From Ligula intestinalis (taxonomy: Eukaryota; Platyhelminthes; Cestoda; Diphyllobothriidea; Diphyllobothriidae), in contig JAYGXS010000007.1 in the NCBI GenBank assembly GCA_036362985.1, positions 12,843,153 through 12,907,152 on the forward strand: a DNA stretch of 64,000 nt, written 5' to 3'. The position numbers were made by a program, and so were the translations under genes. Positions 1 through 12,060 of this stretch are shown here, in pieces (position 1 is the stretch's first letter; each line of letters begins with the position of its first letter). Below the pieces are notes generated by a model. The model saw only the letters and a program-made list of their open reading frames with translations. It was not told the origin of the DNA and ran no database searches.

Positions 1-190
<190 letters not shown>

Positions 191-1744
191 CAGCATCGTG
201 ATCCAGAATCCACGCGAGAAGTCACCTTGACACATTGGAACAACTCTGTTCGATTTTTGTTTCGTTGATTCGTCTTGCGTCGTATCGACCTCGCTCTAGA
301 ATTCCCTAAGCGCCTGAGAGTATTCTCAAAACAGCTTCGAGGAGACCGCTTGACAAGATTATACAGTTCATCTACATGTATCATGGATAAGTGTCTCGCA
401 GTTGAAGAACGGTTCCGATCTCAGCTGATGGAGCTATCACAACCTGACCCTTTGTTTTGAGTGCGCCAACCTGCCCTGTCGAATTGAAGCCCGTGCTATC
501 TACAGTTAGAATCCTTTTCATCTTATTTTTCGTATAACTGTTTACTTACTTCGTGCAGTAGGCATGCTTTGTTTAACCAATTTTGCATAGGCCGCTTCCC
601 AAATATTACACAGTCCTTTTCACTCAGGAATGTGCGAACACCGATCGAATAGGCTTCCAAACTAAACAAAGTTCGTGTGGTGGTCAGAGGTCCCCAACAG
701 GTCCTTTTCGTTTAGTTTATTTTAAGTTAGTTTATGTTTAGTTTATTTTTAATTTTTTTTGTTCCCTCACTTTTAGCAACATGCCCTTGCTTTTTGGCTT
801 ACAAGCGATTGTGCGTATAAAAAACGGGGGAAAATGCCAAAATGCAAACAAACCTGCTATAGAGTTGTTTCCTTTGAAGCCCTCCAAACCAAGGTCTTTG
901 GCACTGTGCGATGGCTTAAAAGCACAAGAGATTATCGTAAGTGAATGGCTGTGGTGATATGTTCAAGCTCGTGAAAAGTACTACAGTGAAACATGCGCCA
1001 AGGTACCATGAAAACGGAGCACCGAAACTCTACATCAGCAGTTTACTGTTCCAAACAATCAGTCCTCGGATGCCGTGATTGGACGAAAGCGGCTGACAGA
1101 AATAAAACAGTCCGTCTAAGCGTGCTACGTATGACCAATTCGGCACATTAGACTCTCGTAGGACAAGGTTGGGCTACTCAAATCGCACATGCGTGAGAGT
1201 GTCACCCTCAGAATAGACCGAAGAACGCGCTTTCCAGCCACGATGGAAATGTCTATTCTGTACCTGTATTTGGTGATGCAGGACCAAATTATGTGCAACC
1301 TCTGCACTAGCAGCGAGCAGTGCGGTGAAGTGGTTTTGCTCATGAGTTTTTACGGCAGACCTTCATTTTTCAGTTTATTTGATGAGGGGAATAGCTAATG
1401 TCTTCAGAAACCCCATTGATGATATTTCCATGGCTCATATATACATATATTTTAGATCAGAGGGGGTATGCATTTAAATCTACATATCGAATACAGGAAA
1501 GCATTCTCTGGGACGAGTAGTTTATTTCCTAGGCGTTTCGAATTGTCGCACGAGCCCATTGTCAATGGCTGACAATCCAGTCCAAAGGTATCCCGGCAGT
1601 TGGCAACCCTCCAAGCCATGGCTTTTAGTGCACCGCGATAGCTTCGAACGCATCAGATTGATCTAAGTAAGGAAAGAAAGACGCTGGGGGTCGACCACAC
1701 TCTCTCCCTTAGCGCCAGCAACAGACCATTGCCTAGTTGATCGG
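191..1744. other. intergenic, nothing recognised
   Basis: No ORF with protein-like composition, no spliceable exon and no recognisable repeat. Short open frames on both strands (for example around 1.1-1.4 kb and 1.65-1.9 kb) are random or low complexity. Confidence 0.5.
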
Positions 1745-1935
1745 TTGTCGGAGGTGAGATGGGTGCAGTGGTGAACGAGGAAACAAGTCGGAGATGAACA
1801 CTGTAGAGCAGGTTCTGCAAGGGCAGAGGAAAGAATGAAGAGATAGAGAGCGAAGTGGAGGGAGCGGGAGTACGACAAAAAAACAAAATTGGGAGGAAGC
1901 AGGAACGAGAACGAAAACAAGAACGAGAACATGAG
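1745..1935. repeat. purine-rich low-complexity tract
   Basis: Roughly 190 bases in which the + strand is strongly G/A biased, ending in repeated AACGAGAACGAAAACAAGAA-like units. Two minus-strand frames read through it only because the complement is rich in TCT/CTT and lacks stop codons; they are compositional artefacts. Confidence 0.6.
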
Positions 1936-2129
1936 CGTTTCTTAAGAGTCGTAGGGACCGAATATGCCCGTGCGGCGACTGAGTGTGCTTGGACAGTTTA
2001 GGCAGTTAGGGCAGGTGGAGTGGGTGTGTATTTGGGGGTTCGCCGGCTAGATTCCACTGAATACGCAAACTTCCGGCCACGCCAAGGCATAATGTGTATT
2101 TGCGTCATATACGTATATGTATTACCGGC

Positions 2130-2320
2130 AAACACAGGGGACAACCCACAAAGGCTTTTCTGCCTCATTAGGCGTCATCAGGTGGTGAAACCCCAATTTC
2201 AGTGTAGCAGCGGAGATTGCCACCATACCCTAGCTTTGAACTCGCGTCTCTCCAGTCAGAGACGAGCGCTCTAACCATTGAGCCATGGGTCCACCGTGCT
2301 GCACGTTTTTGATCGGGACT
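2130..2320 (-). repeat. tRNA-derived SINE fragment (family S1)
   Basis: Read on the minus strand, 2230-2290 looks like the promoter half of a tRNA: an A-box-like TGGCTCAATGGTTAGAGCGC followed by a B-box-like GAGTTCAAAGC. It is joined to a unit containing CATCAG and a GATCGGGA-type end that recurs elsewhere in the window (about 19.8, 23.0, 49.9 kb). No complete cloverleaf forms, so it is a SINE or tRNA relic and not a working tRNA. Confidence 0.6.
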
Positions 2321-2332
2321 GTACACTAAGGG

Positions 2333-2525
2333 GTAACTGTACACCGATCTGTTTCAGGATGTACCCATCCTGGTTGATGCCTTGTTTGCAAGATCTTGAT
2401 ACCCCAAATATATAGCGAATAACATAACTGTTTCCCCTTGAACACATCTACTTGGGTAACAAGATCTTGCAAACAAGACATCAACCAAGATGGGTACAAA
2501 CTGAAACAGATCGGTGTACAGTTAC
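2333..2525. mobile_element. foldback (MITE-like) element, ~66-bp inverted arms
   Basis: Left arm 2333-2398 and right arm 2460-2525 are near-perfect inverted copies (GTAACTGTACACCGATCTGT at the left end, its complement at the right end), separated by about 61 AT-rich bases. No coding potential. It lies between two SINE fragments. Class II non-autonomous MITE or simple foldback are both possible; I see no clear target duplication. Confidence 0.75.
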
Positions 2526-2549
2526 ACAGTAATATACGTGCATAGATAC

Positions 2550-2665
2550 GGTAGTGAATGGCTCACCGGTTTGGATAAGGAAAATGTTTGCCCCGGTGTG
2601 CCTTGGAGCTCACTATAGACCCTCACAGGCCGTCGCATAGCGACTTGTAGACTATGTTGCAGTGT
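2550..2665. repeat. SINE S1 fragment
   Basis: Contains the ATGGCTCACCGGTTT box followed by GTGCCTTGGAGCTCACT, the same succession of boxes seen at 19935-20060 and 50030-50170. Truncated on both sides. Confidence 0.5.
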
Positions 2666-5600
2666 GCGTAGATGGCCTTGCTTGAGCTGAAGACGTTTGT
2701 CGTTTAGTCGTGCTCCACGTACTCTTTGCTTTTATCGGCCTGGTGGACCCTCTGGACCTCCGTATTTCCTGCACCCACGTCTGTATGAGACTGCGGCAGC
2801 TGTGAAAGACTGCTTTGTTGGCGTCAGTCACTTCGTATCGGCAACTAGGTTTCTGAATACGGCAACTTTTTCTTCAAATCAGTCCTGCTGTTGGTAACAT
2901 GCGATTCAGAGTACGTCGAGCACAGCGGAAAGGATGCAGTTCCGCAATTGACGCCATCGTGGCTCCACGGTGGTGATAGCATCTGCAGCCTACAGGTCTA
3001 GACTAAATGGTTGCTGAAGTCGAGACAGTAGACCGATACATTTAATGGTAGAATATTTAGCTTAACTAATGCTCACTTACCTTGCAGCTTTTTGCGTTGT
3101 CTGTTAACTAAGTTATGCTTATATGATTGACTTATTGTTGACCTTTTTAAATTATATGCAATTGCTCCCTTGAAGCTAGTGCATTTCTGCTCAAATAAGC
3201 ATATAGCCCAATTACAAGGATTTAGTAGAAGTTATTGCATTAATTTTTGAGGCGATTACAATTTTTAAACAGGATTCAATTGTAAATTGGACCAAATTTT
3301 ACGCTGAAACTTATCGCGGACAGGTGTTAAGTATTTTTTGGTGCAAATGATGTTTGTAAAATCTATGTCACCCGTTATAAAAAGACAGTTTGTTCGTCTG
3401 AATTAGGTTTGGCCACCATAGCGACATCAGTCAAATAACTTGAAGGCATTAGTCAGTATCCGCTACTAGAAGTGCCGTCGAAGCCAGTGAGCTTTCGTAG
3501 CCTATGCGTTGGGATCTGTCTGAGGCAAAGTGACTGGTAATCACTGGCAAACCGCCGTTAGCGCAGGTACAAAGCACTGGAAATACTACTGGAGAACATT
3601 AAGCGAGTTTAAGACTTGAACGAAATTCTAAAAGCCCTACTAGTTTCTTTGGAATCACCAAATTTTAAAAAAATCTTGACTGCCAAAAACGTGAGGCATT
3701 TTTGCAACTGTAACGATAATTGTCAGGGGTAATCATGAACATACCATTTTATGTATATTAAAAATACCCTTTCATAAAATTATTTAAGAGGTATTTCTGA
3801 GGGTGTATTACAAGATGTTGTCAGGTTTTCTGTGAAAGTCCAGTAAACATTTCAAATATTTCAAACGTTTTTCCAGAAATTCCGTTCCGTGTGTCAATCG
3901 ACAACTTCAAAACAAGATATTTGTCGACAAACGTGAATTTGACTAGTAGTTCTTACAAAGATGGCCATTTGAGTCCTACGGTAGATTCATCCAACCAATA
4001 AAACTCATCGTCGCTAAAAAATGAACGTCGAAAACGAAAGCTATAGATGAATATGCTCAAGATCAAATTAAGAATTTCCTCTAATTAGTTTCTTCATTAA
4101 AAATCACTTGAGTTATATATTTAGTTGTCGAGTACCTCTGGTAGTAACCCTTTCACATACAATCATCAACGTAGAACTGGGGAACTTTGAGAGAATTTTG
4201 GATTTACTGATACTTAAGGAGAAAGTTTCGGTTGGAAATGAAAAAAAGCGCTCTCGTCACTTCATATTAGAGTGTTTTTCCCTTCATTAGATTACTTTTA
4301 GTCTCTGTTCTAAGATTAATAATTCCCCGAATAGTTGCTAAATGCATCCTAAGATTCTGCGAAAACTGTTAATATTCTGTCCATTCCATTTCTAAAGTAC
4401 ACGTTAGCAGAAACGTATTCGGAAACGTATCATGTCATATGCTTCAAATTTCGGTGTCCATTTTCAGAGTCATAAAGCTCCGGTGCGATAAAGAGATAAA
4501 GCGGGACAATTTTATACCTGCGTGCTGTGACAAACAGCTTTAGAAATTAACAAAAGTATGTATTTTTAATCTGAATTCCTTCCTCGTTTTTAGAACACAA
4601 TGCTCTCGCCTGATTGTCAGTTATTGAAGTTCATATTTTCCGCTTACAGAGGGAATTTACTTAAACAATTGCCTTGCTTCAGTCACTATTCTTTTATAGC
4701 ACAGCCCATAAAAGAGCAATATGTTTTGTTCTGCAATATTAACTAGATCAGGAAATTTATTCAATATCCGAAAACTTCAGATTACTCCAAAGGACTCGCT
4801 GTTTCCCTTCACGCATTTGTGCTTACTAGAAGGTATCCTGAGCATCAAATCTACATAACAGATCCAACTCACAAAAGCAGCTGTAGGCTAACCTACCAGC
4901 TTGAATACAACAGCCAACTTTTCACAAGTTAGGTGATTTAATGTACATGTGAAGAAAATAATTTCACCAATCCACTTAAAATGAGGCAAATAAATGATTT
5001 AAATATCGGACCACCCCAAGGGGATTTCTTAGATGCACGGTTACAGAGGCGTGTGTTTGCAGTGCTTTTTCATGCCTTTGTGCAGCCCCACAGCTGTGCC
5101 AGAAAAATACTGTTATACTCGCAAGCAATTCTCTAGAGCTGTATTCAGTTTTCTGTTCATGAGACGGTCGCCCCACCAAAAGCCAAAAATCGGCCGTTTA
5201 AGTAAATTTAAGGGTCCGCATACTAGACGGACAAGAGAGAGAACACGGATCCCTTTGCGGCTAATTAGCCATTATCAACCAGCAAAACACACTTACAGAT
5301 AGCTTGCGGTTTTATCGCAGTTGGCTCTTAAGTTAAATACCGGCCGATGACGGGCGGCTGGTAAACTGGTAATACTTCTTTCAAGTTTTTCTGCATCCCA
5401 TTTAACATCGGGAATTGGTAAGGATGGGGAGACTTGATGAATTCTCCTAGAGGAGTATTCTATGCAAACAGTTTCCTGATGATGTTTGAGGGACGCTTCT
5501 CCTCAACGGACTCTCTTTAAGAGTGTGAACGACCGATAATACTGTCCCACGTTAATAAAAAAGGTCACGATAATCCAAGCAGGATAGCCACAATATAAAG

Positions 5601-5989
5601 AAATCAACTGCCTACAACGACTACCGAAGAACAAAGACGGTGGGTCAAATGTAAGCTATTGACACCGTTACTCACACCATTTGAAGTGTTGCGCGTAGGA
5701 GTTAGCAAAGGAACTTAAACAAATCGAGATAAATGCAAGTCAGAGAAATCTCTAAGAAGTAGACTCCTTAAAGACAGTTGCGCAAAAATTAAACTAGGGC
5801 AAGTGGCTATCAAACAACTTTCTATCTGTTTAACTTAAGGCTATATAACTTACAGGCAATCTACTAAAGCACCATATTATAATAAAGCCTAACAGTTCTG
5901 GCTACATTTCTTGGGTCCCATTTGTGTGCATCACCTGCCCATTTTCTCGGACAAAATTAGTGTGGATTTTTATTTTGACCCCATTGTCA
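2666..5989. other. AT-rich intergenic DNA, nothing recognised
   Basis: About 3.3 kb with stop codons in all frames, no protein-like ORF above about 90 codons and no repeat that I can match to another place in the window. Confidence 0.5.
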
Positions 5990-6200
5990 GCGTCATTAGT
6001 AGCATATAAATATGTAGATATTTATCAAACTGACGATACAGGTACTAGCTTTAAGCCCAGAGACGAGTGTTTCGCTGGTGTCTTGCCACTGTCTAATACA
6101 ACTGCGAGGTGTTCGACCCCCCAGTTAGTCACCAGCGTCCTGAGTGTGTTTTTCTGGTCTATGAATTTTACTTTTAGCCTATATTCGTTAATTGCCGAAT
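5990..6200. repeat. copy of the arm of the 14-15 kb foldback element
   Basis: The stretch CTTTAAGCCCAGAGACGAGT followed by a GTCTTGCCACTGTCTAATACA-like segment matches, with divergence, the arm sequence found at 14700-14790 and inverted at 14960-15060. Probably a solo relic of that foldback family. Confidence 0.4.
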
Positions 6201-6289
6201 AAATTTAGACCGGAACTTGGAGTTATTCCTTCGGAACAGTTAGGTTTCAAAGTTTCAGAAGTCCCCATTAGAGAATTCACAAGGGCAAA

Positions 6290-6800
6290 TGGCAAGCAGG
6301 GGCAAATTTTCGTTAAATTATCATCAGGCCAGTATAACGGGGGGAAGGGGTGTACAAGTTAAGGATGCGGTACAAGACGTTTGTCCTATGATACAATTGA
6401 GTCGTGGAAATAGGGAAGAGGGGTCCATAAGCGAAGGCTGGTTATGCGGGGTGGGGATTTGATGGAGCCGGTACAGGGGGAGGGAATAGGGGAGGACAAA
6501 GAGAAAGCACGGACGAGTGTATGCACATAAGCGCCCGTTGGCCATGGCAGGCGTGGAGCTTGCATGAGGTTCTTCTGTGCGCACAGGACCAGCTTCCTCA
6601 ACCGGATATCAGTTGCTAGCAGATGCTTACCAAGGGACTTGGGGTAGTTTTGTGAGGCCTTATAAATCACCTGCAAGGCTTTGGCGGGGTCCAAACGATG
6701 TCTGGAATCAACAGTGTGCGCAAGGATGGCGCTGTATATGCCGTATAGCTGCGCTAGGCAGCGGAACACGATTGGATAGAACACGTGTGTCTGAACTTTT
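6290..6800 (-). pseudogene. Penelope-like element 3' fragment (downstream of GIY-YIG)
   Basis: On the minus strand an open frame (ATG near 6784, downwards) carries AILAHTVDSRHRLD and then VIYKASQNYPKSLGKHLL, LCAQKNLMQALRLPWP-like words. The same succession (AILAHLVDSGHL, LYKVPAKHSKFLRKRI, LCAQKAFVVALRLPWP) follows the GIY-YIG domain in the much better PLE copy at 41.4-41.7 kb, which identifies it. The RT and most of the endonuclease are absent. Its end, 6297-6330, holds the CTGATGA...GAAA block typical of PLE tails here. It is a dead 5'-truncated insertion. Confidence 0.7.
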
Positions 6801-6809
6801 AGTAAGTTT

Positions 6810-6900
6810 CGTCACTGTCAGTATGGTAAATAATTACCCAGGTTACACTACTGACTTTCTGCTAGCATGTTGTCAATTGACTGCAATTATACAGCTGACA
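6810..6900 (+). repeat. short dispersed repeat, copy 1
   Basis: GTCACTGTCAGTATGGTAAATAATTACC and following bases recur in diverged form at 8080-8170, each time beside PLE sequence. Probably part of a PLE untranslated region. Confidence 0.4.
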
Positions 6901-6904
6901 GCTT

Positions 6905-7080
6905 TCAGACCGAGCCTGATGGTGGGACAAATAAAACCCACCACATTCCCTGTGGAAGGGAAGACGCTTTTCTTCAAGTTCCCCTTTCAAGGGGACACAG
7001 CAAGTGAACTCCTGGAAAGACGCATTGACCAATCGGAGTCACGAAAATTCCCAGCAGCGAGAGTTCAGGAAGGTACTGTA
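6905..7080 (+). pseudogene. Penelope-like element fragment (linker before GIY-YIG)
   Basis: The + strand frame reads GKTLFFKFPFQGDTASELLE and then RRIDQSESRKFPAARV. The PLE at 41.6-42.0 kb has, in the same order, KKTLFLTLPLQGDPSSELLQ and a segment ending in RRYPAAKLRLVF, placed just before its GIY-YIG domain. The fragment stops soon after this block and the endonuclease is not present. Opposite in orientation to the neighbouring PLE piece at 6.3-6.8 kb. Confidence 0.65.
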
Positions 7081-7289
7081 GATTCCCTATCTCAAGAACT
7101 TTTAATCGAAATCCTGAAATGTTTTCGATTAAAAAAATGACGTAAGTAGAGTTGTAGTATTCCTTATCATACATTTTATCACAAGAAATTTCAGGGACAC
7201 CAGGAGGCCCGCATTTCAACGAGCTTCTTTCTGACCGCTTCCAAAACGAATGTACTGTAAAAAATGGCTATTTTCTCATGTGTGCTGTA

Positions 7290-7715
7290 ATAGTCAGTTC
7301 CTGTAGCCACCGCTTGAGGTCCTAATTGGTGCGGTAGGGGCTGATTAATTGCCCCAATGTTCTTGTCCGCGTCGGATGCCGGCTTGATAATTGCGCGTCA
7401 ATTAGGTTCGCTGTCGTCAGAGTCGTTTCTGCGCCCGGCCCTTCCCACGTGACTGATTCTCTTGCTCGGGAACTTTCTCAGTACATCGTATGGGAGTGCC
7501 AAATCATTGCGCTTGTTGATGGACTAGGGCCTGGGAACCATGACTTGAGCAGCTCGCGGCTCATGCGGTTGTCACCTCTTGCGAGGATTTCGGCCTCGCC
7601 AAACTTGAAAATATGGCCCGGTCCAGTCTAGTGAGCTGCAGCCTTGGAGTTGGCATCTTTCTTCCTCACCGCCGCTGCATGCTCGGCTATTTAAGGCCGG
7701 AGCATTCTCCCGGTT
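7290..7715 (-). mobile_element. PLE C-terminal/3' tail, minus orientation
   Basis: On the minus strand the frame around 7450-7620 reads IFKFGEAEILARGDNRMSRE and continues into an LxSWFPGP-like block, the C-terminal signature that follows the GIY-YIG domain in PLEs. It is the same subfamily as the copies at 12.1-12.5 and 17.1-17.45 kb. The bases 7290-7440 are a 3' segment shared at about 85-90% with 11905-12035. Confidence 0.7.
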
Positions 7716-7723
7716 TCTGGGAA

Positions 7724-7859
7724 GTAGTTGCTTTGTCCACAACTGCACCAGATCCGCTAAACGACTCCAGCTGTTTCCTGCCGAAAAAACCCACTGACAC
7801 GGCAGGAAACAGCTGAAGTCGTTTAGCGGATCTGGTGCATTTGTGGACAAAGCAACTAC
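7724..7859. repeat. near-perfect 60-bp palindrome
   Basis: Arms 7724-7783 and 7800-7859 are inverted copies with only about two mismatches, separated by a 16-base spacer (CGAAAAAACCCACTGACA region). It sits between a minus-strand PLE tail (7290-7715) and a plus-strand PLE tail (7890-8010), so it is the junction of an inverted PLE pair. Such a palindrome would form a strong hairpin or cruciform. Confidence 0.85.
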
Positions 7860-8030
7860 GTCGGAGAAATCGGAAAATTATGTGCGCATGTCCCAGACTT
7901 TTTTCGATTACCTATAATTGAGGATTCCCGACGAAATCCGAAACGTCAGGCCACTAAAACTCTTGTTCCAGTGGTCGATTCTTCTTTTTCTTCTGAACTG
8001 CTTCTTGGAAATCGCATATTTAATTCTTTT
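7860..8030 (+). mobile_element. PLE 3' tail, plus orientation, with CGAAACGTCAGG block
   Basis: Contains GAGGATTCCCGACGAAATCC, then GAAACGTCAGG and a TCTTGTTCCAGTGGTCGATT ending, shared with tails at 22.1, 12.6 and 51.0 kb. The region 8080-8170 repeats the unit at 6810-6900. Confidence 0.7.
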
Positions 8031-8389
8031 GGCAGACTCTACTCAGGCAGCGGCCAAGATTGACGAAACCTGCGTGTCTGGGCTTTTATCTAGTACCTGT
8101 GCTACCCGTGTGGTTAATAATTATCTAGTGTATACTACTAACTGCCTGTTGGCACTTTGTCAATATTACGCAGTAATGCTGTAATAGCGGATAGATTTAA
8201 GTTGAAAGTATTCATTTCCAATTTCGGATCGAGACTGATAAGTGTCTGCTTCAAAGAATTTACTCCAAGTTCCGCGAAAATTAAACAAGACAGTAGCGCA
8301 CTCAAGCATTCGTCGTCGTCTTCTTCTTCTACTATCGCAGCAGTAGAAGATGGCCTTGCAGACGTTTAGGCTTACCATAGTATTATGCA

Positions 8390-8739
8390 GATTAACGCAG
8401 GCAAACAAACCACCGGCAAGGCATTGGACATCAGCGTACATCGGACGTCTGGGTGCAGTTGGGTGCGCCGCACACAGGCATCCAGCCGTGCAACTGCTAC
8501 TCACACTCACACACCTGTGTGGGGAAGTGCGAACCGCAGACAGCGAGTCACGTGCTCCTGTGCGCTGGTCGATGCGCCGCTGCACCAATCAGAGCACAGA
8601 TCAGCGGAGGCAGTGCGCGCGCGATGAGACCTTGTGGAAAGTACGGCGCCAAACGCATCAAGTGCTTATCTTGGCTGCGATCAAGACACACGACAACTAT
8701 TTCGTGCGCTAATGCGTGAGCAGCCAGCCGGTCTTTCGC
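8390..8739 (+). promoter_or_regulatory. GC-rich region upstream of first exon, possible promoter/5'UTR
   Basis: This stretch is clearly richer in G+C and CpG than the surrounding AT-rich DNA, contains a CCAAT box at 8585-8589 (GCACCAATCAGAGC) and CpG clusters such as GCGCGCGCGATGAG. It directly precedes the first exon I can recognise. That fits a promoter or 5' untranslated region, but no TATA box or initiator is evident, and the open frames crossing it on both strands look like by-products of the base composition. Confidence 0.4.
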
Positions 8740-8880
8740 ATGAATTCACTTGAAACGAGAAGCGGAGCCTCTGAGGATGGAGAGCCACCGGCAGAAACTG
8801 AGGCGACGGAGCAGTCAGGATATCAGGCAGTGTACTTTCAGGAGTTTAAGCCCTACGATCGACTGATTTACGAGTGCACC
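8740..8880 (+). CDS. plakin-like cytolinker, predicted first coding exon
   Basis: The frame opens after a TAA at 8710-8712; the first ATG is at 8740. It encodes 47 residues beginning MNSLETRSGASEDGEPPAET, rich in Glu/Asp/Ser, and ending QEFKPYDRLIYECT. The exon stops at a consensus donor, ACC|GTGAGT at 8881, in phase 0. The C-terminal part looks structured, the N-terminal part disordered. No actin-binding calponin-homology domain precedes it, unlike full spectraplakins. It could be an alternative first exon or an internal exon (AG acceptors exist at 8721-8722 and 8816-8820). Membership in the downstream gene rests on matching phase and the likeness of the combined protein to plakin repeats; a transcript would be needed to confirm it. 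Confidence 0.55.
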
Positions 8881-11689
8881 GTGAGTGATTTTTTTTCTAC
8901 CTTATTTTGTCCTTGAAAAATTGGGGCTACCAAATCTAGGGGGAGGCTAGAGTGGAATCATTTTTTTAAACCTTGCATACGCAACAGAATCATAACCTGG
9001 TCATTTTAAGACTGCTTTTTTCAAAATTGATAAATCTTGAACTCGTACAAAATGCTTCTTGGCAGGTATTGTCCGCTGACTCTAAAATAAACGGGCGAAA
9101 ATGCGAACATGATTTTTGTGCAAAGGCTAATCTAACGGCGCGGAGTTTTATTTTCACCTGAAATATTAACAAAATTCCTATAAATAAGAAATGTTGGATA
9201 CTGTGTTCGCCATTGCCAGGAAATGCGTCGAACACATGAAGATATCTTTAAAAAGTATGAATTTTTTTCAGAAAAGAGTATAAGATTGTCTTATTTAGGC
9301 CTAGGAATGAATCATTTATTCAAATGACACACTCTATTTGTCGGTTGTCACTGGAAAATATCGGCCAAATAACTAAATATGACACTCAGAAATTATCGTT
9401 CGCTTATAACCGTACGCTTTGAAAACAATTTCGATTCCACAGAATTTGCTGGGTCGTTTTTCAGAAAGGATTTACTAACATGTGAAACCGAAGTATGCTT
9501 AACGATATCGTTAGTAGATTTTATACCTTAATGAATCCAGTGCGAATCCATGAGATGCCGCATGCTGAACTTGACGGCGCATTCGGAACCCACTGTTGGA
9601 GTGAACCCTCCGCACTCAGTGACAAAAAGTCGGCGGAACGCGTGCTTCCGCTGGCAGCATAGGGAATCCATCAACACTTATGTAGAAAGTCGCATTTCAG
9701 TGTTTTAAATGCGCGTGCTATTACACTGGTTTTGGCAGGCCTGGTATGCCTGGCGAGCCAGCCGCGTTTCGAAACATTCGTAATTGTATTAAATCGAATC
9801 TAACCGCCCTTGAAGAGAAACTATAACTTTTGCTTCCTTAAATCGATTTTGTTTGACACATCAAGTCTCTTAACGCAAGTGACGAACCCTGCCATGAAAA
9901 CTCAGATTAAGAGGTGATTTGGTTGGGCCCGAAATGTGATTTGGCTCATGGCTGCTGTTTGACACCTCTTTTCTCAAGTGGTTTGAACGTTGGCTGCATA
10001 CAGACCCTCTATTTCTGATGCCGTGCTTGAGAAAGCCAATTAGACCGGGCCTCAGATCAGCATGTCTCTGATGATGGATCTGCGACGGATTTGGAAACGT
10101 AGGTTGACTAGATGGGGGATGGCAATCGATAAAAGGACTAAGTTGCGCTCTGGTGAACGCGTGTATAGAAACGACAGCGGCAGCTGGGTTAGAGTAGACT
10201 TAATCAAGTTTCTAAGCTGTGGTAGCGAGTGAGGACGAGGGCATAAATGATAACGCAAGGGTTAGGGTGGCTTTAGTTCGTGCATAGGGTGTGATCGGCT
10301 GATAAGCATAGACAGGCTTACTCCATGATCGATGGAGTGATTAATACTTACGGCTTCGGAGCAACAATCCCCGGGAAACTCTTGTGTCCGTTTGACGTGG
10401 ACTTGATCGATAAATCTGGCGGAATCCTGACACCACATAAAGTTCAGCAACTTAACTGGTGTTGACACTATCTGTCCTAGGGCAAGGCTGCGTTAACAAA
10501 TAGGTTCAAGGCAAGCCAGGGTTTACACCAGAACCTTTTCATGTAACGGAAAACCTAGCGCTTCCGCAAGCGGAACTACATCGTCAAAGTTGCCATCTGC
10601 AATTCCATGACCAAAGTTAATCTATCCAAAACATATTAGAAAGCTTGCTTCCGGTGTCGTTAACCCCCCATGCGGTCCGCTTGGCGTCCGGGTGACTGAA
10701 GAGATCCAAAGAGATTTATCATTGGAATTATCATGCTGGATCATTGAGTGGGTTCAGATGAAGGAGATGTGAACGTCCGAACAAGACTTTTACTAGTCTT
10801 ACATTTTGCTCGCCCAATAATCATTATTACGGACGGTCGTAGATAATCGCGAATAAAGGTCTTGTTCTGGTCTTAAAATCTGTTCCATAGGAAGACCCTC
10901 TCAGTTTTGACTGGTATTGTGTGCACTAGGGGGGTATGTAATTCTGCTTTCTCGGAGCAGTACGAACTTGTGATTTTCTGTTGAACAGGTTTTTGCCGTA
11001 CGAAAGGTCATTTTCAAGAAGCGTCCTTGACAAACTCAGAAGAAGATCACATAGTTTGTGCTCACCTAATGAGAGGAGAGGTTTTATGGCATAGTTTACC
11101 GTAGTCTGGTCTATTCAATAGGAATTTCCGCCTACGTCTTTTACGTTCCTGTTTTATTAGTTCCCAAGGCCTGCACCCTAGTGTGAACGTGAATGACTAG
11201 ACTTGCTAGCGCACTATGCGCCCTAAAGAATATTTTCTGTGGAGTACTTCAAACCTAAATAACCCATTTTTCTACATCTACGAGCAAGTAGGTGGCATGT
11301 AACGGCAGTTATGTTAATTAACTGAAAACTTTCCTTATCGAATAGACACAAATTCACAAATAACCGCTAACCAGTCAGAAACCGGCTAACATCTGTTGTG
11401 CTAAAACGATGGTTGACGATGAATGACGTGTTCGTTATCGAGAATAAAATTAGCAGAGTGTTGAATTGCCAATCATAAGGCACCAGCGATCTGTCCCTTA
11501 ATATAAGGTTCTCATTTATGCATGGAAGAATTTCATCACAAGGACATATACCTACATCTAGTAACGAATGAACAACTATTTTCTCAAAATTCAATCAACT
11601 TTAGTAAAATGAAAACTCAGCAGGGATTATTAAAATACTGTATCTGACAAGGACGGCAGATCTACCATAAACACAACACTAAGAATATT

Positions 11690-12060
11690 CCGTCTGCCAA
11701 TATGCGAGTTCCAGGAAACAGTTCAGAAGAAGAAGTAGTGACCACTGGAACAAGAGTTTTATTGTACCGACTTTTCCGATTCCGTCGGGAATCCTTAATC
11801 ATAGGTAAGCGTAGAAAAGTCTGAGACAAGTGCAGATAAGAGTGATGCATGCACAGGTTGCACGGCATTTATAGTTCTCAGCGGTCATCCGCAAACGTAC
11901 TATGATTGTCAGTTCCTGTAGCCACTACTTGAGGTCTTAATTGGTGCGGTGATGGTTCATTAATCGCCACAATGTTCTTGTCCGCGTCAGATGCAGGCTT
12001 GATAATTACGTGACAATTAGGCCCGTTGTCGTCAAAGTTATGGACAAATCAACTAAGTCG
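11690..12060 (-). mobile_element. PLE 3' tail, minus half of an inverted pair
   Basis: Read on the minus strand it contains a PLE 3' untranslated segment and then the GATTCCnnnnnGGAATC / GGAA..GTC tail (11750-11800) and a TCTTCTTCTGAACTG end (11715-11735). The body shares 11905-12035 with 7295-7440. Its mirror image, with divergence, lies immediately to the right. Confidence 0.75.

Noticed and set aside
8166..8719. Several overlapping ORFs of 70-140 codons on both strands
   Set aside because: They arise from the GC-rich region before the first exon; composition is Arg/Ser/Cys-rich and mutually overlapping, with no conserved motif.
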